A DNA stretch of 64,000 bases from Wenzhouxiangella limi (GTDB lineage: Bacteria; Pseudomonadota; Gammaproteobacteria; Xanthomonadales; Wenzhouxiangellaceae): positions 124,501 through 188,500 of the forward strand of contig NZ_JAAGSC010000023.1 in NCBI RefSeq assembly GCF_010499265.1, given 5' to 3'. Positions 37,250-46,216 of this stretch are shown here, one piece after another. Position 1 is the first letter of the stretch; every line of letters starts with the position of its first letter. Under the pieces are notes generated by a model, which was not told the DNA's origin, did not search any database, and was given only the letters and a program-made list of their open reading frames with translations. The position numbers and the translations under genes are program-made.

Positions 37250-38638
37250 TTATTTCGGTTTGTTGCGGTCGCGCAGCTGATTGAAGTAGTCCAGCTTCTC
37301 GCGCGCCATGACGCCACCAAGCAACAGCAGCGCCACCAGGTTGGGCGCGGCCATCAGGCCGTTGAAGGTATCGGCAATGTCCCACACCAGCTCGAGCGCG
37401 CCGACCGAACCCAGAAAGACGAAGACCAGGAACAGCAGCCGGTAGGGCAGCACGACCTTGCGCCCGAACAGGTATTCCCAGCTTTTCTCGCCGTAGAAAT
37501 TCCAGGTCAGCATGGTGGTGTAGGCGAAAAACACGATTGCCACCAGGACCACGTAGCCGCCCAGGCCGGGCAGCCCCTGGGTGAAGGCCTGGCTGGTCAG
37601 CACCGCGCCGGTGACCACTTCACCGGTTTCGTCCACGGTTCCAAGCACGCCGGTGACCAGGATGACCAGCGCCGTCATGGTGCACACCACCAGGGTGTCG
37701 ATGAAGACTTCCCACACCCCCCAGAAGCCCTGGCGGAAAGGATGGTTACGGGCCTGGGCATGGACGATGGAGGCCGAGCCCAGCCCGGCCTCGTTGGAGA
37801 AGATGCCGCGCGCGACCCCCATGCGAATCGCCATCGCGACCGAGGCGCCGGCAAAACCGCCCATGGCCGACATCGGCTGGAACGCGTGCTGGACGATCAT
37901 GCCCAGCGCCGCCGGGACTTCGGTGATGTGAATGGCCAGGATGCCGAGCGCCCCGGCCAGGTAGGCCACCGCCATGATCGGGACGACTTTTTCTGCCGTC
38001 ACCGCGATCCGGCTGATGCCGCCCAGGGTGACCGCACCGACCAGCACCACCAGCACCATGCCGGTCATCCAGGTCGGTACGCCGAAGCCGGTGGCCACCG
38101 ACTGGGCCAGGGTGTTGGACTGGACCATGTTGCCGATGCCGAAGGCGGCCAGGCCGGCGAGAAAGGCGTACAGCACGGCCAGCCATTTCCACTGCGGCCC
38201 CAGGCCGTTTTCGATGTAGTAAAACACCCCGCCGGAGATGTGCCCGTCGGCGTCGACGTGGCGATACTTCAGGCCCAGCGTGGCCTCGGCCATCTTGGTC
38301 GCCATCCCGACCAGGGCGACCATCCACATCCAGAAAATCGCCCCGGGACCGCCGAGCACGATGGCGGTGGCCACCCCGGCGATGTTGCCGACGCCAATGG
38401 TGGCGGCCATCGCCGCGGTCACCGCCTGGAACGGCGAGATGGCGCCGGTCTCTGCGCGCGCGCCGGGCCGGAAAATCAGCCCGAAACTGTGCCGCCAGGC
38501 GTGGCGCAGGTGGCGAAACTGGAAAAACCCCAAGCGCACGGTCAGGTAGACGCCCGTGCCGACCAGCAGAATCATGAACGGCGGCCCCCAAACGATGCCG
38601 TTGAGCCAGGCGTTGGCAGTGGTGATCAGATCCAGCAT
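37250..38638 (-). CDS. sodium:alanine/glycine symporter (AGCS family)
   Basis: 462 aa, about eleven membrane helices. Family signatures: GVYLTVRLGFFQFRHL, GAISPFQAVTAAMAATIGVGNIAG, VGMATKMAEATLGLKYR, GGVFYYIENGLG, and GIFSNEAGLGSASIVHAQA. It imports alanine or glycine with Na+ at the inner membrane. Monocistronic by spacing: 74 bp to moaA and 66 bp to the SPOR gene. Confidence 0.94.
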   Translation of the reverse strand: MLDLITTANAWLNGIVWGPPFMILLVGTGVYLTVRLGFFQFRHLRHAWRHSFGLIFRPGARAETGAISPFQAVTAAMAATIGVGNIAGVATAIVLGGPGAIFWMWMVALVGMATKMAEATLGLKYRHVDADGHISGGVFYYIENGLGPQWKWLAVLYAFLAGLAAFGIGNMVQSNTLAQSVATGFGVPTWMTGMVLVVLVGAVTLGGISRIAVTAEKVVPIMAVAYLAGALGILAIHITEVPAALGMIVQHAFQPMSAMGGFAGASVAMAIRMGVARGIFSNEAGLGSASIVHAQARNHPFRQGFWGVWEVFIDTLVVCTMTALVILVTGVLGTVDETGEVVTGAVLTSQAFTQGLPGLGGYVVLVAIVFFAYTTMLTWNFYGEKSWEYLFGRKVVLPYRLLFLVFVFLGSVGALELVWDIADTFNGLMAAPNLVALLLLGGVMAREKLDYFNQLRDRNKPK

Positions 38639-38704
38639 GCGATGTCCCTCGGCGAAACCGGACCATAGCCTAGCCGAAAATCAGCCAATCGCGAAATCGC
38701 GGTG

Positions 38705-39247
38705 TCAGCCGCCTGTGAGCACCATGGCCTCAAAGCCGTTTTCGAGCAGTCGCCGGCGCGCCTCGTCGGCGGCCCGGGCGGTTTCGAAGGGACCCACCCG
38801 GACCCGGTGCCAGGTGCTGTCATCGACGGTCACGTTCTGGACGCGCGCACTCAAGCCCAGCAGGGTGACCTGGGCGCGCAGGCCTTCGGCGTCATCGGCA
38901 CTGCGGAATGAGCCGACCTGGAGCAGGTATGGACCGGCCGATGCGGCGTCTGGCTCCGGCTCGATGCTGCGGGCGCGCTCCTCGATCTCGCTGTCGGGCA
39001 CGACCACCTCGATTTCCGGCAGCACGGTAAAGAACTCGTAGCTGCGCGAGCGTTCAGGGGCCTCGCTTTCGGCAATCGGCGGCTCATCACGGCCCGAGGG
39101 TTCAGCAGGCGCCGCCGCCTCGCGCGCACCCGGGACCACGCCCGAGAGAATGGCTGCCGTGGCCAGGGCCAGGCCGCAGACCAGCCCGCTGGCAAACCAC
39201 AGCAGGCCATGGCCGCCGGCGCCGCGCCGCGCCTGCTTTCGCGCCAT
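38705..39247 (-). CDS. SPOR-domain inner-membrane protein, FtsN-like
   Basis: 180 aa. Basic cytoplasmic N-terminus, one helix (LLWFASGLVCGLALATAAIL), an acidic/proline-rich periplasmic linker, and a C-terminal SPOR domain at ~105-178 (YLLQVGSFRSADDAEGLRAQ, HRVRVGPFETARAADEA). SPOR domains bind denuded septal peptidoglycan. The start codon directly abuts the argS stop, and argS-SPOR adjacency is widely conserved. It could be a short FtsN; the FtsN juxtamembrane helices are not evident. Confidence 0.88.
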   Translation of the reverse strand: MARKQARRGAGGHGLLWFASGLVCGLALATAAILSGVVPGAREAAAPAEPSGRDEPPIAESEAPERSRSYEFFTVLPEIEVVVPDSEIEERARSIEPEPDAASAGPYLLQVGSFRSADDAEGLRAQVTLLGLSARVQNVTVDDSTWHRVRVGPFETARAADEARRRLLENGFEAMVLTGG

Positions 39248-41008
39248 CTACATTTCCTCCGGTGCGCTGACGCCGATCAGGGCCAGGCCGTTGCGCAGCA
39301 CTTGTCCGGTGGCATTGATCAGATTGAGCCGGGCGTTGCGCAGCTCGTCGTCTTCGACCAGGAAGTGACTGTTGTTGTACCAGGCGTGAAACAGCGCGGC
39401 GAGCTCGTGCAGGTAATGCGCCAGCATGTGCGGCGAGCGCCGTTCGGCGGCGCTTTCGATGACCTCGGGATAGCGACCAACGGCGCGCAGCAGTTCCTGT
39501 TCATGGTCACTGTCCAGGCGCTCCATGGCGGTCTCGCCCAGCGCCGGGTTGTAGCGATGGGCGGTCTCGCCGAGCTTGCGGAAAACGCTCTGGATGCGGG
39601 CATGGGCGTACTGGATGTAGTAAACCGGATTCTCGCTGGCGCGCGACTTGGCCAGCTCCAGGTCGAAGTCCAGGTGCTGGTCGTGCGAACGCATGACGTA
39701 GAAATAGCGTGCGGCGTCTTTGCCGACTTCCTCGCGCAGCTCGCGCAGGGTCACGAAGCTGCCCGAGCGGGTCGACATCTGCACCCGCTCGCTGCCGCGG
39801 TAAAGCACGGCGAACTGCACCAGCTGGACTTCAAGGCGCTCGGGATCAACCCCCAGGCCGCGGGCGGCGGCTTTCAGCCGCGGCACGTAGCCGTGGTGAT
39901 CAGCCCCCAGGATGTAGAGCGACGTGCCCGGGCAGCGCTCGAACTTGTCGAGCAGGTAGGCCACGTCGGAGGCAAAGTAGGTGCTGCGGCCGTTGTCGCG
40001 GACCACGACCCGATCCTTGTCGTCGCCCAAGTCGGTGGCGCGGAACCAGGTCGCGCCGTCCTTCTCATAAAGCCAGCCGCCATCCCGAAGCCGCTGCAGG
40101 GCCCGGTTCAGCGCCCCGGAGCGCTCCAGGCTGCGCTCGGAGAACCAGCGGTCGAAGGTGACGCCGAACTCGTCGAGATCGCCTCGGATATCGTCAACCA
40201 TGGTCTCCAGCGCGGCGCGGAAACAGGCCTCGTAGCCGGACTCGCCCAGCAGTTCGCGCGCGCGCTTGATGAGGGCGTCGATGAAGACCTCCGGATCGCC
40301 GTCGTCGCCGGTATCGGGCGGCAGGCCGTCGGTGACATCCGGGCCGTTGTGGCGCAGGTCGTCACCGTGGCGGCTGCGGACCTCGCGGGCGATGTCGTAA
40401 ATGTAGTCGCCGCGGTAGCCGTTGGCCGGAAAGACGACGCGCTCGCCGGCCAGCTCCAGGTAACGCATCCACACCGAGACCGCCAGGATGTCCATCTGCC
40501 GGCCGTAGTCATTGACGTAGTACTCGCGGTGCACCGTATGGCCGGCGGCGGCCAGGATGGCGCTCAGGCTGGCGCCGTGGGCGGCGCCGCGGCCATGGCC
40601 GACGTGCAGCGGCCCGGTCGGGTTGGCGCTGACGTATTCCAGCAGGACGTCCTCGCGGCTGCCGGCCGGCGAGCGACCGTAGTCGTCGGCATCGCGGAGG
40701 ATGTCGCGCACGACCATGCGCAAGTGGTGGGAACTGGCGAAGAAGTTGAGAAACCCGGGACCGGCGATCTCGACTTTCTCGATCCGCTTGGAGTCCGGCA
40801 GCCGATCACGAATTTTGGCCGCCAGATCGCGGGGCTTCATGCCCAGACCGCGGGCGAGCACCATGGCGATGTTGCAGGCGTAGTCGCCGTGCTCGCGCGA
40901 GCGGGTTCGTTCGACCTCCGGCACCGGTTCGGTCTCGAAGGTCAGTTCGCCGTCGCGTTTGAGGTACCCCAGCGCCTGGCTGACCAGTTCCTTGATGTGG
41001 GCGCGCAT
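39248..41008 (-). CDS. argS: arginyl-tRNA synthetase
   Basis: 586 aa from ATG 41008 (MRAHIKELVSQAL), which has CAGGAA immediately upstream; the longer frame uses TTG. The N-terminal Add1 tRNA-binding domain has EHGDYACNIAMVLA. The catalytic core contains IEKVEIAGPGFLNFF, the HIGH-equivalent HVGHGRGAAHG, and YILGADHHGYVPRLKA. QMSTRSGSFVTLRELREE is the KMSK-equivalent region with the Lys replaced, as is normal in many ArgRS. The DALR anticodon domain closes the protein. A TACAAT -10 lies at 41037-41042 (minus). Confidence 0.97.
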   Translation of the reverse strand: MRAHIKELVSQALGYLKRDGELTFETEPVPEVERTRSREHGDYACNIAMVLARGLGMKPRDLAAKIRDRLPDSKRIEKVEIAGPGFLNFFASSHHLRMVVRDILRDADDYGRSPAGSREDVLLEYVSANPTGPLHVGHGRGAAHGASLSAILAAAGHTVHREYYVNDYGRQMDILAVSVWMRYLELAGERVVFPANGYRGDYIYDIAREVRSRHGDDLRHNGPDVTDGLPPDTGDDGDPEVFIDALIKRARELLGESGYEACFRAALETMVDDIRGDLDEFGVTFDRWFSERSLERSGALNRALQRLRDGGWLYEKDGATWFRATDLGDDKDRVVVRDNGRSTYFASDVAYLLDKFERCPGTSLYILGADHHGYVPRLKAAARGLGVDPERLEVQLVQFAVLYRGSERVQMSTRSGSFVTLRELREEVGKDAARYFYVMRSHDQHLDFDLELAKSRASENPVYYIQYAHARIQSVFRKLGETAHRYNPALGETAMERLDSDHEQELLRAVGRYPEVIESAAERRSPHMLAHYLHELAALFHAWYNNSHFLVEDDELRNARLNLINATGQVLRNGLALIGVSAPEEM

Positions 41009-41036
41009 TTCCTGGCATCGTGGCAAGACAGGCGCT

Positions 41037-41042
41037 ATTGTA
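41037..41042 (-). promoter_or_regulatory. -10 element of the argS promoter
   Basis: Minus strand TACAAT, 28 bases before the argS ATG. The DnaA-box pair at 41072-41094 is centred about 45 bases further upstream, over or just beyond the expected -35. Confidence 0.5.
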
Positions 41043-41071
41043 ACGGGCTGGCCATTGCGGCGGTTTCGGGG

Positions 41072-41094
41072 TTATCCACAAAAGCTGTGGACAA
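41072..41094 (+). promoter_or_regulatory. pair of inverted DnaA-box-like sequences upstream of argS
   Basis: TTATCCACA at 41072-41080 is a perfect consensus DnaA box. TGTGGACAA at 41086-41094 reads TTGTCCACA on the other strand, one mismatch. They face each other with a 5-bp gap in the ~300-bp argS / carbonic anhydrase divergent region, which holds no gene. They may regulate argS or titrate DnaA. Confidence 0.5.
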
Positions 41095-41305
41095 CTCTGT
41101 GGGCAGTATTTTGATGCGCGCTGCAAGCAGTGATCCGACGGCGGAGCGCAGCGATTTGGGCAGAAATCAATCAGTCCAGATAATAGTATATTTATCAAAT
41201 GCTTATGGGCTATAGCTGGAAGTGAAGCCAGCTCATGGCCGCTAAACCCCTGTTTTCCGTTACCTGCGCATGACCATGTGCATAACTGCAAGGAGAATTT
41301 CAGCG

Positions 41306-41845
41306 ATGACGGCAATCCGACCCTATCTGGACCACCGGCCGCGGCTCGGTGAACGCGTTTACGTCGATCCCGACTCAACCGTCATCGGCCGGGTGGAGCT
41401 CGCCGACGATGTGTCGATCTGGCCGCGGACGGTGCTACGCGGGGATGTGAACGACATCACGGTGGGCGAACGCACCAACATCCAGGACGGAACCATCTGC
41501 CACCTGACCCACGACGGTCGCTACACCCCCGGCGGCATCCCGCTGATCCTCGGCGCCGATATCACCGTGGGCCACGGCGCCATCCTGCACGCCTGCACCA
41601 TCGGCGACCGCTGCCTGGTCGGGATGGGCGCCATCCTGCTCGACGGTTGTGTCATCGAAGACGAGGTGATGATCGGCGCCGGCAGCCTGGTCAGCCCCGG
41701 CAAGCGGCTGGAGTCCGGCTGGCTGTATCGCGGGCGACCCGCCACCCAGGCGCGCCGCCTGAAACCTGAGGAACTGGAGATGCTGCGCTACTCGGCGGCC
41801 CACTACGTCAAGCTCAAGGATCAGTATTTGGCGGACGGCAACTGA
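41306..41845 (+). CDS. gamma carbonic anhydrase-like protein (YrdA/PaaY family)
   Basis: 179 aa from ATG 41306, AAGGAG upstream; the longer start overlaps this ribosome site. A left-handed beta-helix of hexapeptide repeats: VIGRVELADDVSIWPRTVLRGD, ITVGERTNIQDGTICHLTHD, ITVGHGAILHACTIGDRCLVGMGAILLDG. The histidines in ICHLTHD, VGHG and ILHA are the zinc ligands. Family members are trimeric; some hydrate CO2, others act as thioesterases or lack activity. Divergent from argS. Confidence 0.92.
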   Translation: MTAIRPYLDHRPRLGERVYVDPDSTVIGRVELADDVSIWPRTVLRGDVNDITVGERTNIQDGTICHLTHDGRYTPGGIPLILGADITVGHGAILHACTIGDRCLVGMGAILLDGCVIEDEVMIGAGSLVSPGKRLESGWLYRGRPATQARRLKPEELEMLRYSAAHYVKLKDQYLADGN

Positions 41846-41935
41846 AACGGCGAAAGACGGCGTTCCCTAAATTGTCAATTTTGCTTAAACTTGCGCTTCG
41901 CCAGACAGTTGGTCGTTGACAAGGGAGCCTGAGCC

Positions 41936-42778
41936 ATGACGGTGGAAGTGCCGCGCATTGCCGCAAACGGAATGAATATGCCTGCACTGGGCATTGGTAC
42001 CTGGCAGATTCGGCCAGAGACGGTGGAAGCGATCGTGCCGGTGGCGCTGGAGGCCGGCTTTCGCCATATCGATACCGCCCAGATTTACCGCAACGAAGAC
42101 GCGGTGGGCAAGGCGGTGGCCGAGTCCGGCGTCGCCCGGGACGAGGTCTTCCTCACCACCAAGGTCTGGGTGGATCGCTACGCGCCCGATGATCTGCTGG
42201 CTTCGGTGCACGAAAGCCTGGAGCGGCTGCAAACCGACTACGTCGATCTGTTGCTGCTGCACTGGCCGGTTTTCGAAGGCCACGGCATGAACCCTACCCT
42301 GGAGGCCCTGATGCGGGCGCGCTCCGATGGCCTGGCGCGACACATCGGGATCAGCAATTTCAACATCGACCAGACCGAACAGGCGGTGGCGTTTTGCGGT
42401 AACGGCATGCTTTCGGCCAGCCAGGTGGAATACCACGTCTACCTGGCCCAGGAGCGGCTGCGCTGCGTGCTCGCCCGGTACGATCTGGTGATGACCGCCT
42501 ACATGCCGCTGGCCCAGGCCAACTGCGTGAACGATCCGGTACTGTGGGAAATCGGGTCGCAGTACGACAAGACCGCACCCCAGGTCGCCCTGCGATGGCT
42601 GATCGAGCAGGACCGCGTGGCCGCGATTCCCGCCACCTCCAACCCGCATCACGCGAAAGCCAATATCGAAATCTTCGACTTTGCGCTCAGCGTCGAGGAT
42701 CGTCAACGCATCGCCGAACTGGACCGGGGGATGCGGCTTTGTAAGCCCGAGGGACTGGCGCCGGAATGGGACGACTAG
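41936..42778 (+). CDS. aldo/keto reductase (2,5-diketo-D-gluconate reductase-like)
   Basis: 280 aa. TIM-barrel AKR with the full catalytic tetrad: Asp and Tyr in HIDTAQIYRNEDAVG, Lys in LTTKVW, His in DLLLLHWPVF; IGISNFNIDQ and the NADPH-site IPATSNPHHAKANIEIFDF follow. It reduces small aldehydes and ketones with NADPH; DkgB/methylglyoxal reductase is the nearest function. The stop codon sits inside the terminator hairpin. Confidence 0.92.
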   Translation: MTVEVPRIAANGMNMPALGIGTWQIRPETVEAIVPVALEAGFRHIDTAQIYRNEDAVGKAVAESGVARDEVFLTTKVWVDRYAPDDLLASVHESLERLQTDYVDLLLLHWPVFEGHGMNPTLEALMRARSDGLARHIGISNFNIDQTEQAVAFCGNGMLSASQVEYHVYLAQERLRCVLARYDLVMTAYMPLAQANCVNDPVLWEIGSQYDKTAPQVALRWLIEQDRVAAIPATSNPHHAKANIEIFDFALSVEDRQRIAELDRGMRLCKPEGLAPEWDD

Positions 42779-42797
42779 TGGGCGACGCGCCCACTAG
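42775..42797 (+). terminator. perfect 10-bp hairpin at the aldo/keto reductase stop
   Basis: CTAGTGGGCG-ACG-CGCCCACTAG (42775-42784 with 42788-42797), 3-nt loop, overlapping the TAG stop at 42776-42778. It lies between convergent genes, so it could serve both. No T-run. Confidence 0.65.
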
Positions 42798-42820
42798 ATT
42801 CGCTCGCCCAGTAGATTCGT

Positions 42821-43273
42821 TCAGGAGTCGCCGATAAAGCGCACGCCGTCGGCGATCAGCTGCAGTTCATAGAGCCGCTCCAGGACGATCGGGTCGGCGC
42901 CATACTGGTCGACCATGCGACGGGCGTACTCGGGCGAGACTTCGACCCGCGACAAGACGCCGTGGGCCACCGCCTGCCCGCGCAACTCCGAAGGAATCGC
43001 GAAATTGTGGTCGCGCACCTTGATCCGCAGCATCTCGCCGTTTTGCTCAAACACCGCCCAGCAGCCGCGGCCGGTGCAGACATCGGTCATCCGGCCGGTC
43101 ACCATCAGCGGCTGATCGATCAGCTCCTCACTGCCGGCCAGCACCTCGACGACGTCGACCGGCGCGGTCTCGGTTTCAGGCGTCTGACCGAACCATTCTT
43201 CAGAAGCCAGCACCGGCAGAGCCAGCAGCAGGGCGGCCAGCGAACTCAGGCAAAAAACGACTTTCGATTTCAT
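42821..43273 (-). CDS. secreted DUF4920 protein
   Basis: 150 aa. Signal peptide ([19 protein letters not shown], cleavage before SEEW). The domain contains [23 protein letters not shown], the V-C-x-x-x-G-C-W motif of DUF4920, whose two cysteines may form a redox or metal site. Function unknown. It overlaps the slipin gene by four bases (ATGA), suggesting a link with the slipin/NfeD membrane-quality pair. Confidence 0.8.
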   Translation of the reverse strand: MKSKVVFCLSSLAALLLALPVLASEEWFGQTPETETAPVDVVEVLAGSEELIDQPLMVTGRMTDVCTGRGCWAVFEQNGEMLRIKVRDHNFAIPSELRGQAVAHGVLSRVEVSPEYARRMVDQYGADPIVLERLYELQLIADGVRFIGDS

Positions 43274-44055
43274 GATTTCTCCTTGTTGTCCTTGTTGCTT
43301 TCCATATTTTTCATGAAGGGACGAATGATATCCAGCGGCAGCGGGAAGACAATGGTGGAATTGTTCTCGCCGCCGATTTCGCTCAGGGTCTGAAGATAGC
43401 GCAGCTGCATTGCGCTGGGGGCTTCGGCCAGCTCGGTGGCCGCCTCGACCAGCTTCTTGGCCGCCTGCTGTTCGCCGTCGGCCAGAATGACCTTGGAGCG
43501 CCGGGTGCGCTCGGCCTCGGCCTGGCGGGCGATGGCGCGGATCATCGATTCGTCGAGATCGACGTGCTTGATCTCGACGTTGCTGACCTTGACCCCCCAG
43601 CCGTCGGTCTGGCGGTCAAGGATCACCTGGATATCCTCGTTGAGCTTGTCGCGCTCGGACAGCATCTCGTCGAGCTCGTGCTTGCCGAGCACCGAGCGAA
43701 GGGTGGTCTGGGCCAGCTGGCTGGTGGCGTCCATGAAGCGTTCGACGTTGATGATCGCCTTTTGCGAATCGACCACCTTGTAGTAGATCACCGCGTTGAC
43801 CTTGACCGAGACGTTGTCGCGCGAGATCACGTCCTGGGTCGGCACGTCGAGCACGATGGTACGCAGATCGACCCGCACCATCTGCTGGATGAACGGAATC
43901 ACGATGATCAGCCCCGGCCCCTTGACCTTGTAAAAGCGGCCCAGGGTAAAAATCACCCCGCGCTCGTACTCGCGCAGAATCTTGATGGTGTTGGCGATCA
44001 ACAGGACGAGGATCACCACGACCGTGGTCATGAAGTATAAAAAGTCGATGTTCAT
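43270..44055 (-). CDS. slipin (SPFH/stomatin-like membrane protein)
   Basis: 261 aa. One N-terminal helix ([15 protein letters not shown]), then the SPFH domain: [53 protein letters not shown], then the coiled region with [19 protein letters not shown]. Slipins form membrane rings and pair with NfeD-type proteases, here 14 bp upstream on the same strand. Confidence 0.93.
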   Translation of the reverse strand: MNIDFLYFMTTVVVILVLLIANTIKILREYERGVIFTLGRFYKVKGPGLIIVIPFIQQMVRVDLRTIVLDVPTQDVISRDNVSVKVNAVIYYKVVDSQKAIINVERFMDATSQLAQTTLRSVLGKHELDEMLSERDKLNEDIQVILDRQTDGWGVKVSNVEIKHVDLDESMIRAIARQAEAERTRRSKVILADGEQQAAKKLVEAATELAEAPSAMQLRYLQTLSEIGGENNSTIVFPLPLDIIRPFMKNMESNKDNKEKS

Positions 44056-44069
44056 AAAAGCAGTCTCCT

Positions 44070-45593
44070 TCAGACGTGCGATGAATGATCGGCGGGACGC
44101 ACCTGGACCACCAGGCCATCGACCGCTTCGATTTCGACCCGGTCGCCGGTTCGAATGCTCTCGGGTCCGCGCGCACTCCAGTCCTCGCCCTCGACATGGA
44201 CCCGACCCTTGCCGTCGTCAAAGTCGGAAATGGATTCCGCCTTGAGCCCCACCAGGGCTTCGGTGCCGCTGACGCGCGGATTGCGGTGCGAGCGGGCGGC
44301 GAGATAGATGATCACGAAAAACGTCAGGGCGGCGGCCAGGCCCATGGCGGCAATCAGGCCGGTATTGACGGCAAAGCCGGGGACATCGGTATCCATCAGG
44401 ATGATCGATCCGAACACCACGGCAAAGACACCGCCAATACCCAGAATTCCAAAAGATGGCACGAACAACTCCACGGCAATCAGCGCAAAACCCAGCACCA
44501 TCAGGGCCAGACCGGCATAGTTGACCGGCAGGATCTGGAAAGCATACAGCGCCAGTAAAAGACTGATGCCGCCGATCACGCCCGGCACCAGTGCGCCTGG
44601 ATTGTAGCCTTCCAGGATCAGGCCGTAGATGCCGACCAGCAAGAGGATGTAGGCCAGGCTGGGGTTGGTGATCACGCCCAGAAAGCGGCTGCGCCAGTCC
44701 TGCTCGATCACCACCGTGCGCACGCCGGCGGTTTCCAGCACCTGCGTCCCGTCGTGCATGCGGACTTCGCGTCCGTCGACGGCTTCCAGCAGTTCGGTCA
44801 GGGATTCTGCAACCAGGTCGATGACGTTGATCTCCAGCGCCTCGCTGGCGGTCAGGCTGACCGCCTCGCGCACCGCGCGCTCGGCCCATTCGGCATTGCG
44901 GCCGTGGCGCTCGGCCAGCCCGCGGATATAGGCCGAGGCGTCTTCGAGTACCTTGCGTTCGGTGGCCGAACCCGGCGCCGACTGCGGCTCCGGCTCGGGC
45001 TCCGATTCCGCCTCGGGTGCTTCTTCGGCGCCGTCGGCCTCGCCCGACCCCTGGTCTTCTTCGGCCGATTCTTCGGCCGACTCCCCGGCGCTGTCGTCCA
45101 GCGCATCGCGGGCGCGTTCCAGCGGCGAGCGCGGTTGTTCAGCCTCATCATTACCCCCGCCACCGATCTGCACCGGGGTGGCCGCGCCCAGGTTGGTCGA
45201 CGGCGCCATTGCCGCCACATGCGAGGCGTACAGCATGTAGGTGCCGGCACTGGCGGCGCGCGCGCCGGCCGGGCCGACCCAGGTCGCGACCGGCACGTCG
45301 GCGTTAAGCATCTTGCTGATCATGTCGCGCATGGACGCGTCCAGCCCGCCGGGCGTATCCATGCGAAGCACCACCAGCCGCGAGCCTTCCTCTTCGGCCT
45401 GCTCAATGCCCCGGACCATGAAGTCCTTGATCGCCGGACCGATCGGCCCGTCGATGTCGAGGACGTGAACGACCGGGTCGTCGGCGCGCGGCTGCGGCAG
45501 GGCAAGCAACACAATGGCCAGGCCCACAAGAACCAGTCCGGTCAAACCGAACAGTCCGCGGCGCGGGGTGCGAACAAACGATTGCTGCTTCAT
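44070..45593 (-). CDS. NfeD family membrane-bound serine protease (stomatin partner, long form)
   Basis: 507 aa. Signal/anchor helix at ~13-33, ClpP-like protease domain with the Ser-Lys dyad in [10 protein letters not shown] (Ser115) and [15 protein letters not shown] (Lys214), several membrane helices ~310-450, and a C-terminal OB-fold NfeD domain (ALVGLKAES to VVQVRPAD). The archaeal homologue cleaves stomatin's hydrophobic tail. Between Ser and Lys there is an acidic low-complexity insert (about residues 144-210, D/E/S/A-rich) that roughly doubles the dyad spacing known from the archaeal enzyme. It is expressed with slipin. Confidence 0.92.
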   Translation of the reverse strand: MKQQSFVRTPRRGLFGLTGLVLVGLAIVLLALPQPRADDPVVHVLDIDGPIGPAIKDFMVRGIEQAEEEGSRLVVLRMDTPGGLDASMRDMISKMLNADVPVATWVGPAGARAASAGTYMLYASHVAAMAPSTNLGAATPVQIGGGGNDEAEQPRSPLERARDALDDSAGESAEESAEEDQGSGEADGAEEAPEAESEPEPEPQSAPGSATERKVLEDASAYIRGLAERHGRNAEWAERAVREAVSLTASEALEINVIDLVAESLTELLEAVDGREVRMHDGTQVLETAGVRTVVIEQDWRSRFLGVITNPSLAYILLLVGIYGLILEGYNPGALVPGVIGGISLLLALYAFQILPVNYAGLALMVLGFALIAVELFVPSFGILGIGGVFAVVFGSIILMDTDVPGFAVNTGLIAAMGLAAALTFFVIIYLAARSHRNPRVSGTEALVGLKAESISDFDDGKGRVHVEGEDWSARGPESIRTGDRVEIEAVDGLVVQVRPADHSSHV

Positions 45594-45759
45594 AATCTCC
45601 CATTAGACGCGCGGCAGCCTGAGCAAGGCGTCAATGCCCACCGCTATCAAGGCCTTAAGACCACGGAGCGGGCGGCACGTTCCGACGGCTTGCGTTGAAT
45701 CCGCGTCCTGCAGCCCTAATGTGCAGCCTTATCCACACGCATCAGGCAACCAGAACGCC

Positions 45760-46170
45760 ATGGAAAAACCCAACCAGGATCAGTTCCGCATGGACACCGC
45801 TCAGCTCGTGCGCGAGGAGAGCTACACCGACCAGCGGATCGGATCGATCCGCGTCCTCATCCCCGTTTTGCTCGACGGCCAGCCCGATCCCGAACGCAGC
45901 AAGAGCTACGTCGGCCAGACCCAGGTCATGACCCAGGCCGGCCCGCTGCCGCTGAGCTTCGAGCTGCCGGGTCGATCCCTGGCAGACGCCATCGAAGGCT
46001 TCCCGGCCGCGGCCGAAAAGGCCATCGAAGAGGCGGTCGAAGAAATCAAGCGCATGCAGCGCGAACAGGCCTCATCGATCATGGTGCCCGGCCAGGGCGG
46101 CGGCGGTATGGGCGACCTCCCGGGCGGCAACAGCGGCAGCATGCCCGGCGGCGGGATCAAGCTGCGCTGA
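45760..46170 (+). CDS. conserved hypothetical cytoplasmic protein
   Basis: 136 aa from ATG 45760. I know no function. FRMDTAQLVREESYTDQRIGSIRVLIPV and YVGQTQVMTQAGPLPLSFEL resemble a small family seen in gammaproteobacteria. A central amphipathic helix (ADAIEGFPAAAEKAIEEAVEE) is followed by a Gly/Met/Pro-rich tail (GQGGGGMGDLPGG). No signal peptide or membrane helix. It is divergent from nfeD; a consensus DnaA-box TTATCCACA lies upstream at 45729-45737. Confidence 0.7.
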   Translation: MEKPNQDQFRMDTAQLVREESYTDQRIGSIRVLIPVLLDGQPDPERSKSYVGQTQVMTQAGPLPLSFELPGRSLADAIEGFPAAAEKAIEEAVEEIKRMQREQASSIMVPGQGGGGMGDLPGGNSGSMPGGGIKLR

Positions 46171-46178
46171 GGATCAGG

Positions 46179-46208
46179 CGGGCCGGCGTCATCAAGAGCG
46201 CCGGCCCG
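46179..46208. terminator. bidirectional 10-bp GC hairpin
   Basis: CGGGCCGGCG (46179-46188) pairs perfectly with CGCCGGCCCG (46199-46208) across a 10-nt loop, exactly between convergent genes ending at 46170 and 46217. No T-run. Confidence 0.65.
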
Positions 46209-46216
46209 GTCACGGT

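Noticed and set aside
41072-41094. Replication origin
   Set aside because: Only two DnaA boxes, no AT-rich unwinding region, and no dnaA, dnaN, gidA or parAB nearby. More likely regulatory or chance.
42781-42820. Short direct repeat GCCCAxTAGATTCG after the aldo/keto reductase
   Set aside because: Two copies of 14 bp with a mismatch next to the hairpin; too small to call an element.
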